DNA from: Candidatus Aquidulcis sp. | Lineage (GTDB): Bacteria > Chloroflexota > Anaerolineae > Anaerolineales > E44-bin32 | Assembly (NCBI GenBank): GCA_020723365.1 | Contig: DYJB01000100.1 | Location: 2,734-9,995 of the forward strand | Reading direction: 5' to 3' | DNA length: 7,262 nucleotides | Shown here: positions 1 to 5,594 of the stretch, piece by piece | Layout: the number at the start of each line of letters is the position of its first letter | Numbering within the stretch: position 1 is the first letter of the stretch | The notes under the pieces: model-generated | Database searches by the model: none | What the model saw: only the letters and a program-made list of their open reading frames with translations | Told to the model about the DNA's origin: nothing | Position numbers and translations under genes: made by a program

Positions 1-210
1 CATGCGCTCGCAGGCCGTGAAGCCGTCCATCACCGGCATCATCACGTCCAGCAGCACCAGATCGGGTTGGTGCGCCGCGGCGGCCTCCACGGCCAGCTGG
101 CCGTTGGCGGCGGTCACGATGGTGTAACCCTCGCTCATCAAGTTGACTTCGATCAACCGGACATAGCGTGGCTCGTCGTCGACCACCAGGATGGTCTTCT
201 TGGCTGCCAT
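1..210 (-). CDS. Response regulator, receiver domain (3' end cut by window edge)
   Basis: The first 70 residues of a response regulator are visible, starting MAAKKTILVVDDEP and still open at the window edge. It would accept phosphate from a histidine kinase, most simply the one encoded just upstream. The acidic pair D11/D12 and the phospho-acceptor D55, in LVLLDVMMPVMDG, are all present. The conserved Thr/Ser and Lys of the receiver lie beyond the window, as does any output domain, so whether it is a transcription factor cannot be said. The start is well supported: GGAGGAG (215-221) stands four bases before the ATG, in an 11-base gap after the kinase stop codon, so it is the third gene of the kinase operon. 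The receiver family call is nearly certain; the subfamily is unknown. Confidence 0.93.
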   Translation of the reverse strand, partial: MAAKKTILVVDDEPRYVRLIEVNLMSEGYTIVTAANGQLAVEAAAAHQPDLVLLDVMMPVMDGFTACERM

Positions 211-221
211 GCAGCTCCTCC

Positions 222-1457
222 CTACGCCGGGATCTCCGGCGCTTCAACCGGAAGCGTGAACACGAAACAGGTCCCGCCGCCCGGCGGGCACTCCACCTTG
301 ATCTCGCCGTTGTGCGCCTCGACGATCTTGCGGCAGATGTACAGCCCCAGGCCCGTGCCCCGGATCATGCTCTTGGCGCCGGGGACACGGTAGAAGCGCT
401 CGAACAGGTGCGACTGGTGCTCGGGCGGAATGCCGGGGCCCTGGTCGCACACGCGCACCACGATCGCCGGGCCCTCCCGCCGGGCCTGCACCGACACCGG
501 ACTGCCGCCGGCGTACTTGTCGGCGTTCGAAAGCAGGTTGTCGAGCACCTGGGCCAGGCGCGTGGCATCGCCCTGCAGGATGGGGAGGTCGTCGGGAACG
601 TCGACCTCGAGCTTCATCTGCGGGTAGAGCGCCCCGGCGCGGCTGGCGGTGTCCTTGATCAGCGCGCCCAGGCGCACCGGCTCGAGGGTCATGCTGAGCG
701 TGCCGCTCTCCAGGCGCGACGAGTCGAGCAGGTTGTCGATCAGCTCGCGCAGCCGGTCGGCTTCCTCGTCGATGATCTTGAGGAACTCCACCCGGTTGTC
801 GTTGTCCCATTCGGCATCGCCGCGCAGCAGCGTGGTGGTGTAGCCCTTGATGAACCCCAGCGGTGTGCGCAGTTCGTGCGAGACCGTCGAGACGAACTCA
901 TCCTGCATGCGTGCCAGCTCGCGCTGGGCTTCCAGCGTGGCGATGCGCCGCGCCATGCGCCGGTTCTCGAGCAGCTGCCCGACGTGCCAGGCGACGAACT
1001 CCGCCAGGCGGATGTGCTCGGAGGGGTAGGCCGGCCCGCCGAAACGGCCGAAGACCAATCCGCCGACGCCGCGGCCGCCGGCGATGAGCGGCAGGCCCAG
1101 GTAGTCGCGGCGACGCTCGCGCCCGGCGACCGTCGGCCCGGCGTCCTCCTGGCGCAGCACCGTCTGTCCGCTGCGGTAGGCCTCGCGCGCCGCCGGCTCG
1201 CCCCAGGTCAGGTCGGCTTCCCGCGCCCGCCCGCGGCCCAGGGCACGCGCATACGTCGGCTCGGGCTCGGACGACTCGTCGTTCTGCAGGTAGAGGGCGA
1301 CGGTATCGAAAATGAAGATCGTGCGCGCCAGGCGGAAGATGGCATCCAGCCCGGCTTCGGTGTCGAAGGTCTCGGCCACGATGCGGGCGATGGCGTAGAC
1401 GGCATTGAGTTCCGAGCCGTGGGCGAGGGGACCGGGAGGGATAAGCGGTCCGGTCAT
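222..1457 (-). CDS. GAF-domain sensor histidine kinase
   Basis: This is a 411-residue soluble sensor kinase with no membrane segment, so it senses a cytoplasmic signal. A GAF-like sensory region covers about residues 15-165 (note YLGLPLIAGGRGVGGLVFG). A short helical linker leads to a HisKA domain with phospho-acceptor H194 in STVSHELRTPL. The ATPase domain follows: N-box N307/N311 in DNLLSNADKY, G1 D338/G340/G342 in DQGPGIP, F-box LFERFYR (351-357) and G2 GTGLGL (367-372). All core kinase motifs are intact. The ATG overlaps the TGA of the upstream kinase as ATGA, and I see no clear Shine-Dalgarno before it, so translation probably depends on coupling. The response regulator ending at base 1 follows 11 bases downstream and is the natural partner. 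The GAF ligand cannot be predicted. Confidence 0.94.
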   Translation of the reverse strand: MTGPLIPPGPLAHGSELNAVYAIARIVAETFDTEAGLDAIFRLARTIFIFDTVALYLQNDESSEPEPTYARALGRGRAREADLTWGEPAAREAYRSGQTVLRQEDAGPTVAGRERRRDYLGLPLIAGGRGVGGLVFGRFGGPAYPSEHIRLAEFVAWHVGQLLENRRMARRIATLEAQRELARMQDEFVSTVSHELRTPLGFIKGYTTTLLRGDAEWDNDNRVEFLKIIDEEADRLRELIDNLLDSSRLESGTLSMTLEPVRLGALIKDTASRAGALYPQMKLEVDVPDDLPILQGDATRLAQVLDNLLSNADKYAGGSPVSVQARREGPAIVVRVCDQGPGIPPEHQSHLFERFYRVPGAKSMIRGTGLGLYICRKIVEAHNGEIKVECPPGGGTCFVFTLPVEAPEIPA

Positions 1458-2635
1458 GCCGCCGGTTCTGCCGCCGGAAGCAGGAAGCTGAGCGTCGTTC
1501 CCCGGCCGGGTTCGCTTTCGACGTGGACCTGCGAGCCGTGCGCCGCCACGATCAGCTTCACCAGCGCCAGCCCCAGGCCGGTGCCGCCGTAGCGGCGCGT
1601 CGGGGACCCGTCGAGCTGGTGCAGCGGCTCGAAGATCTCTTCCAGCCGTTCGGGGGGAATGCCGATGCCGGTGTCGGCCACCTTCAGGCGGACGAGCGAG
1701 CCTTCGCGCTCCCCGCCCAGGACCACCTGCCCGCCGCCCGGCGTGAACTTGATGCCGTTGTCGAGAAGCTGGAACAGGATCCAGCCGAGCTTCTCGGAAT
1801 CGGCCTGGGCGGCGCGCAGGTCCGGCGGGATGCTCAGCCCCAGGCGCACACCGGCCTTCTCGGCCTTGGCCGAGGAGCGCTCAATGACGTTGCGCATCAG
1901 CGCCGGCAGCTCGACCGGCTGCAGCTTGAGGACCACGCCCGAGCGCGAGGCGGTCGAGAATTCGATCAGGTCCTCGATCAGCCGCCCCAGCCGGTCGCTG
2001 CCGCGGTGGATCACCGAGACCGCCTTGAGCTGTTCCTCGTTTAGCGCTCCGAGCTGCCCCTCTTCCAGCAGCTCGACGTAGCCGAGGATGTGCGCCAGCG
2101 GCGTTCGCAGCTCGTGGCTGACGTTCGAGATCAGGTTGGCCTTGATCTGATTGAGCTCGGTCAGGCGCTCCAGCGCCGGGCGCAGCTCGGCCGTGCGCTC
2201 GGCCACCCGCCGCTCGAGCGTCCGGTTGGCTTCCTGCAGCGCGGCGTGCAGCTCGATGATCTGGCGCGTGACGGCCCGGTCCAGCGTCTCCCGGTCGACC
2301 AGCTTCATCTCGACCAGCGTCTGCCCGAGCAGGCGGCGCTGTCCCCGGTCGGACATCTGCTTCTGGCGGGCGAGGGCCGTCTCCAGTTTCTCGGCGGTCA
2401 GCAGGCCCTGCTCGAGCAGGTACTCGCCGATGCGCGGGACGACGGCTTCCGGGGTGGTGGGGAAGGGCGAAGCCTCAGGCAGGCCCTCCAGGTAGGCCCG
2501 TTCCGCCAGCAGGGCGATCAACGCCAGGTCGACTCCGCAGTTGGGGCACGTGCGTGCGTCCCGCGGCAGCGGCGAGGCACACTGGGGGCAGGGCATGCTC
2601 GGCCCCGGATGGGGGGCACGTACGTCAGCGGACAT
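1454..2635 (-). CDS. Histidine kinase with N-terminal zinc ribbon and MshEN-like repeats
   Basis: This is a 393-residue cytoplasmic histidine kinase. Residues 16-33 form a zinc ribbon (C16, C19, C30, C33: CPQC and CPNC). Residues 68-91 and 102-125 are two 24-residue repeats of the type seen in MshEN / GspE-PilB N-terminal domains, a family known to bind cyclic di-GMP. The first repeat is good (RIG...G...L...Q); the second lacks the initial Arg and has K111 for Gly. A coiled coil (about 126-165) leads to HisKA with H174 in SNVSHELRTPL. The ATPase domain has N293, D321/G323/G325 (DTGIGIPP) and GGTGLGL (350-356); the first N-box Asn appears to be Q289. The frame stays open upstream, but I chose the ATG at 2635 because a promoter lies just before it and because upstream sequence would overlap the divergent receiver gene. 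An ATG at 2596, just before the zinc ribbon, is the alternative. Confidence 0.9.
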   Translation of the reverse strand: MSADVRAPHPGPSMPCPQCASPLPRDARTCPNCGVDLALIALLAERAYLEGLPEASPFPTTPEAVVPRIGEYLLEQGLLTAEKLETALARQKQMSDRGQRRLLGQTLVEMKLVDRETLDRAVTRQIIELHAALQEANRTLERRVAERTAELRPALERLTELNQIKANLISNVSHELRTPLAHILGYVELLEEGQLGALNEEQLKAVSVIHRGSDRLGRLIEDLIEFSTASRSGVVLKLQPVELPALMRNVIERSSAKAEKAGVRLGLSIPPDLRAAQADSEKLGWILFQLLDNGIKFTPGGGQVVLGGEREGSLVRLKVADTGIGIPPERLEEIFEPLHQLDGSPTRRYGGTGLGLALVKLIVAAHGSQVHVESEPGRGTTLSFLLPAAEPAA

Positions 2636-2669
2636 GGCTCTCGTCCCGGTCGCGGAAGCTGGCGGGGGA

Positions 2670-2698
2670 ACTATAGCCCGAGAGCAGGCTCCGGGCAA
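2670..2698 (-). promoter_or_regulatory. Sigma70-type promoter of the kinase/response-regulator operon
   Basis: Reading the minus strand, a -35 box TTGCCC (2698-2693, 4/6 to TTGACA) and a -10 box TATAGT (2675-2670, 5/6 to TATAAT) are separated by exactly 17 bases. Transcription would start near 2663, giving a leader of roughly 28 bases before the ATG at 2635. The spacer and part of the -35 box carry an imperfect palindrome, listed separately. This is a sequence match only; the sigma factor of the host is unknown. Confidence 0.55.
2676..2696. promoter_or_regulatory. Imperfect palindrome within the kinase-operon promoter (candidate operator)
   Basis: GCCCG (2676-2680) pairs with CGGGC (2692-2696), and GAGC (2682-2685) with GCTC (2688-2691). 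One unpaired A at 2681 and a central AG interrupt the symmetry. The palindrome fills the spacer between the -10 and -35 boxes and enters the -35 box, a position where a bound dimer would control initiation. In GC-rich DNA short palindromes also arise by chance. Confidence 0.35.
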
Positions 2699-2699
2699 G

Positions 2700-2720
2700 G
2701 GCGCCGCTTTGATAGGCGCC
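2700..2720. repeat. Paired GGCGCC sites in the divergent control region
   Basis: Two copies of the self-complementary hexamer GGCGCC (2700-2705 and 2715-2720) are separated by the AT-richer GCTTTGATA, 15 bases from start to start. They lie directly upstream of the -35 box of the kinase operon and upstream of the divergent receiver gene. They could form a hairpin or bind a regulator serving both directions; both are inference. Confidence 0.35.
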
Positions 2721-2748
2721 TGTAAGGTCCCCGGAAGGCGTTCCACCG

Positions 2749-2754
2749 GATAAT
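2749..2754 (+). promoter_or_regulatory. Possible -10 element for the plus-strand receiver gene
   Basis: GATAAT matches the -10 consensus in 5 of 6 positions and sits 25 bases before the ATG at 2780. No convincing -35 box lies 16-18 bases upstream, so the promoter would need an activator or another sigma factor. This is a weak call. Confidence 0.25.
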
Positions 2755-2779
2755 GGGGGCGCACGTTCGAGGGGACTGT

Positions 2780-3169
2780 ATGGCGATCGAAGTGCTCCTG
2801 GTGGATGACGATGTGGACCTGGCGATGATGCTGCGCACGCTCCTGCGCGGGCAGGATTTCCAGATCCGGTCGGAGTCCCGCGGCGAAGACGGCGTCCGCT
2901 CCTGCCAGGAGAACCCACCCGACGTCGTCATTCTGGACCTGCTGATGCCGGAAATGGACGGCTGGCAGGTATGCGAGCGCATCCGCAGCTTCTCGGACGT
3001 ACCCATCCTGATTCTCTCGGCGCTCGGCGCGCCGGGAAGCGTCGCCCGCGCCCTCGACGCCGGCGCCGACGACTACCTGATCAAGCCGGTCCACGCCAGT
3101 CTGCTGGCCTCCCGCCTGCGGACCCTCGTGCGGCGGCGCTCGCTGGCGCCCCGCTACCAGGCGGCGTAG
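2780..3169 (+). CDS. Stand-alone CheY-like response regulator (receiver domain only)
   Basis: This is a 129-residue protein made of a single receiver domain. The acidic residues D9/D10/D11 (LLVDDDVD), phospho-acceptor D53 (VILDLLMPEMDGW), the switch residue S80 and K102 (LIKPV) are all present, so it should be phosphorylatable. After the domain only a basic tail (about 117-129) remains, with no DNA-binding, HD-GYP or GGDEF output, so it would act by protein contact or as a phosphate relay or sink. GAGGGGAC (2769-2776) just before the ATG at 2780 fixes the start; an upstream in-frame ATG at 2753 lies within the -10-like element and lacks such a site. It is transcribed away from the two-kinase operon, which makes those kinases its likely but unproven phosphodonors. 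Confidence 0.92.
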   Translation: MAIEVLLVDDDVDLAMMLRTLLRGQDFQIRSESRGEDGVRSCQENPPDVVILDLLMPEMDGWQVCERIRSFSDVPILILSALGAPGSVARALDAGADDYLIKPVHASLLASRLRTLVRRRSLAPRYQAA

Positions 3170-3215
3170 GCCCCAACCTTCGTTTCGGATCGCTGGCTGG
3201 CACCCGCGGTTCCAC

Positions 3216-3249
3216 TCCAAGCTGCGCAGCAACCGCTGCGCAGTTTGGA
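3216..3249 (+). terminator. Stem-loop downstream of the receiver gene, probable terminator
   Basis: A 14-base-pair stem (3216-3229 with 3236-3249, one G-T pair) encloses the hexaloop CAACCG, 46 bases after the receiver stop codon. There is no T-run after it, so it is not a textbook intrinsic terminator. The wobble pair becomes an A-C mismatch on the minus strand, so the plus strand folds better. Each arm contains the self-complementary octamer CTGCGCAG, so the site is also a direct repeat and could instead bind a protein. Confidence 0.5.
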
Positions 3250-3309
3250 TTCGGACGGGGTTCGGGTTGCCGGCCGGCGGCGCCGGCTCGGCCTGCCGGC
3301 CTCGCCAGC

Positions 3310-3344
3310 CCCGCCACCCGGGTCGGTCTCGCGGCCCTGGCGGG
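3310..3344 (-). terminator. Weak stem-loop after the peptidase gene
   Basis: CCCGCCA (3310-3316) pairs with TGGCGGG (3338-3344) around a 21-base GC-rich loop, starting about 16 bases beyond the peptidase stop codon. There is no T-run. It could help end the minus-strand operon, but such stems are common in GC-rich DNA. Apart from the two stem-loops, the gap 3170-3360 holds no gene I can support. Confidence 0.25.
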
Positions 3345-3360
3345 CGGCATGGGCGACGGC

Positions 3361-4575
3361 CTAGCCGGAACCCAGCGCCAGGATCAGCTCTCGCAGCGCA
3401 CGCGCCACCTGCGCCGGCTTGGCCGGGTCGACCTTGTCAATCGTGTCCTGTGGGGAGTGCGTGATCGAGGCCATGACTTCGGCCAGGCGATCGGTCGTCA
3501 TCGCCAGGGTGGGGCGTTCGTTCATCAGGAACAGCCCGTGATCGCCCTGGTACCACGCCTCGCCCTCGACCAGTCCTGGGATGGCGCCCAGCCGGGCCCG
3601 CATCAGCTTCGCCGGCTCCTCCGGGACGCCATACAGCGAGTAGGCCACCTGGCCGTTTACGTAGCCGACATCATCCAGGTTGATCCCCAGCCGGATGGAA
3701 TCGAAGCGGCCCTCGTTGGCCGCCAGGTACTGGCGCTCACCGGGGCAGGCGTAGTAGTCCTCGCCATTCATGGCGACGAGCTCGACCTGCAGCGGCAGCC
3801 GATCGGACCGCAGGACCTCGGCCAGCAGGAGCAGGGCGCACACGCCGCTGGCGTTGTCATTGGCGCCCGGCGTGCCAAGGCGCGTATCGATGTGGGCGAA
3901 GACAACGACCCGCGCCCCCGAGGGACCGCGCCGGCCGACGACGTTGCTGCCTGTGGAGGGGATACGCCAGGCACGGCTCTCGACCCGCACGCTCTTCCCG
4001 GCGCGGGCCGCCAGCCGGGCTCCCTCTTCGACGGTCAGGTAGACCGAGGGCAGGTCGAAATCGCCGTCCTCGAACATCGGCAGCGGATACAGCGCGCCGG
4101 CCATCGACGGGTTGGACGCCGTGGCCGTCACGACGGCCGCCGGTGACCGGGCCTCGAGCGCCTGGATGATGCGGCGGTGTTCCTCCGGGTTGTAGAACGG
4201 GAAGTTCTTGGGCATCAGCGGCTCGCGCGCCAGCTCGCTGTGCAGGAGCAGCACCTGCCCTGATGGTCGGAGGGACTCCAGTTCAGCGAAGCTGCCTGCG
4301 GTCGCCAGGGGCGCCTCAATCTCGCACCCGAGGGAGTACGGGCTCGGATACGCCTCGAAGTGCTCGCCGTCCGCGGCGATCTCAGCGCCGGACTCGCTCC
4401 AGTCGAGGCATTCGAAGGGCGGTGTGTCGACGTCCCACCCGGCCTGCCTCAACTGCCCGGCGGCGTAGGCGGTGGCGGCGCGATTGCCCTCGGAACCGAC
4501 GCGACGGTTGGAGATCTCGACGCACAGGGCGCGCAAGTGCTGGGACGCTCGACTCAGCAGGTTATCCGGAGTCAT
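3361..4575 (-). CDS. M28-family zinc metallopeptidase (aminopeptidase-like)
   Basis: A 404-residue protein of the M28 family, dinuclear-zinc exopeptidases that usually release N-terminal residues. Expected residues appear in order: H228 (FAHID), D240 (GANDNASG), catalytic base E272 with D273 (MNGEDYY), D301 (INLDDVGY) and H373 (ITHSPQDT). D273 stands where Glu is more usual as a zinc ligand. Residues about 60-200 form an inserted domain between the N-terminal helices and the catalytic core, probably of the protease-associated (PA) type. No signal peptide or membrane segment is visible, so it is probably cytoplasmic. The ATG at 4575 is chosen because GGGGAG precedes it by about eight bases; an ATG at 4593 is in frame but would place that site inside the gene. 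It lies 22 bases after the reductase gene and is the last gene of the operon. The substrate is unknown. Confidence 0.9.
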   Translation of the reverse strand: MTPDNLLSRASQHLRALCVEISNRRVGSEGNRAATAYAAGQLRQAGWDVDTPPFECLDWSESGAEIAADGEHFEAYPSPYSLGCEIEAPLATAGSFAELESLRPSGQVLLLHSELAREPLMPKNFPFYNPEEHRRIIQALEARSPAAVVTATASNPSMAGALYPLPMFEDGDFDLPSVYLTVEEGARLAARAGKSVRVESRAWRIPSTGSNVVGRRGPSGARVVVFAHIDTRLGTPGANDNASGVCALLLLAEVLRSDRLPLQVELVAMNGEDYYACPGERQYLAANEGRFDSIRLGINLDDVGYVNGQVAYSLYGVPEEPAKLMRARLGAIPGLVEGEAWYQGDHGLFLMNERPTLAMTTDRLAEVMASITHSPQDTIDKVDPAKPAQVARALRELILALGSG

Positions 4576-4597
4576 GACACACTCCCCACCCATCCCA

Positions 4598-5587
4598 TCA
4601 ACGGAGAGGCGGGCCGGCGGTGGCGCCGCCTCCTGGTGGAGTGCTCTGTGAATGGTCGGGTGCGGCTGCCTCGGCCCGCAGGAGCATGGGCCGAAGCAGG
4701 GCGTCGATTCCGGTATGCACTGGTGCGTCGATGGCGAGTTCGTGCGCCAGGCGCACGACAGTGCCGCTGAACGCCTCCAGTTCGAAGCGCCGCCCTGCGG
4801 CCACATCGCGCTGTAGCGACGAGGTCACCCCGGGTTCGAGCGAGTCGACCGTCGCCATCGCCCGCTCCACGCAATCGGCTGGCAGCTGCGCGCCGGCGGC
4901 CCGGCCGACCGCCGCCACCTCGTGCATCGCCTGACGCAGCAGGGCGCGCGTGGCGGGAAGTGTGCGCACTTCGCCGGCCGTTGCACGGGCCAGCGCCGTC
5001 ACGCTTCCGAAGGGGTCGATGAAGACCAGCTTCGACCACAGCTCGTCCACGATCGAGTCGGATTGCTCCGCCTGCACACCCGCGCCCCGCCACGTCGAAA
5101 CCAGCTCGTCGAGCAGCGGATCGAAGCGGCCATCGAGCCGCCCGAGGGCAATGCGCCTGAGCCGACTCTCCTGCCGGATGACCCCCGGCGCCTCGATCCG
5201 GCTGGCGATGCTGCACGTCCCGCCGACGACCTGGCCGCCATCCAGTCCCTCGGCCAGAAGACGATGCGCGTCGACGCCGTTCAGCAGCGGCACGACGCGC
5301 GTCTCGTCGTCTACAGCCGCCGCCAGCCGGCGCGCCGCGTGTGCGAGGTCGTAGTGCTTCACCGCCACCACGACAGCGTCCTGAGGCCCAAGCTCGTCCG
5401 GTGATTCGGCGACGCGCGCCGGGTGCAGCGTGAAGTCGCCGTGAAGGCTGTGGACGATGAGGCCCTGACGCTCGATGGCTTGCCGGTGGGCGCCGCGCGC
5501 CAGGAAGGCGACCGAGTGCCCGGCCTGCGCCAGCAGGCCGCCGAAGTAGCCTCCGACCCCGCCCGCCCCGACTACCAGGATTCGCAT
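4598..5587 (-). CDS. Ketopantoate reductase (PanE/ApbA) family oxidoreductase
   Basis: This is a 329-residue protein of the family that reduces 2-dehydropantoate to pantoate with NADPH. The N-terminal Rossmann domain opens with GAGGVGGYFGG (7-17), binding the dinucleotide. K77 (AVKHYD) and N103 (LLNGVD) match conserved positions. The C-terminal helical domain holds K186 (LWSKLVFI), the usual catalytic Lys, and SSLQRDV...FELE (256-271). The Asn normally four residues after the Lys is I190 here, as in many paralogues that are not proven ketopantoate reductases, so I give no panE symbol. The last 20 residues are a low-complexity Gly/Pro tail. The start at 5587 is supported by GAGG, which overlaps the stop codon of the SDR gene 7 bases upstream. 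That spacing implies translational coupling of the two oxidoreductases. Family call firm; substrate uncertain. Confidence 0.9.
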   Translation of the reverse strand: MRILVVGAGGVGGYFGGLLAQAGHSVAFLARGAHRQAIERQGLIVHSLHGDFTLHPARVAESPDELGPQDAVVVAVKHYDLAHAARRLAAAVDDETRVVPLLNGVDAHRLLAEGLDGGQVVGGTCSIASRIEAPGVIRQESRLRRIALGRLDGRFDPLLDELVSTWRGAGVQAEQSDSIVDELWSKLVFIDPFGSVTALARATAGEVRTLPATRALLRQAMHEVAAVGRAAGAQLPADCVERAMATVDSLEPGVTSSLQRDVAAGRRFELEAFSGTVVRLAHELAIDAPVHTGIDALLRPMLLRAEAAAPDHSQSTPPGGGATAGPPLR

Positions 5588-5594
5588 GCCATCC

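Noticed and set aside
168..1592. Long plus-strand open frame (474 codons) opposite the GAF kinase
   Set aside because: It mirrors the kinase gene, its protein is rich in Arg, Ala, Gly, Gln and His with no recognisable domain, and long antisense frames are expected in GC-rich DNA.
2753..2779. Longer start for the stand-alone receiver (MGAHVRGDC...)
   Set aside because: It adds nine residues outside the receiver fold, overlaps a -10-like element and lacks a Shine-Dalgarno, whereas the ATG at 2780 follows GAGGGGAC.
2636..3232. Upstream extension of the zinc-ribbon kinase frame
   Set aside because: It would run antisense through the receiver gene and across the promoter; the encoded sequence has no domain, and a promoter and start lie just before 2635.
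3170..3360. tRNA, small RNA or CRISPR in the convergent gap
   Set aside because: No cloverleaf, no CCA end and no spaced repeats; only two stem-loops are visible.
2971..4146. Long plus-strand open frame (391 codons) across the receiver, the gap and the peptidase
   Set aside because: It overlaps two well-supported genes in other frames, crosses the stem-loop region and has low-complexity composition without a known fold.
4576..4806. Upstream extension of the M28 peptidase frame
   Set aside because: It overlaps the end of the reductase gene in another frame, and the ATG at 4575 has its own Shine-Dalgarno.
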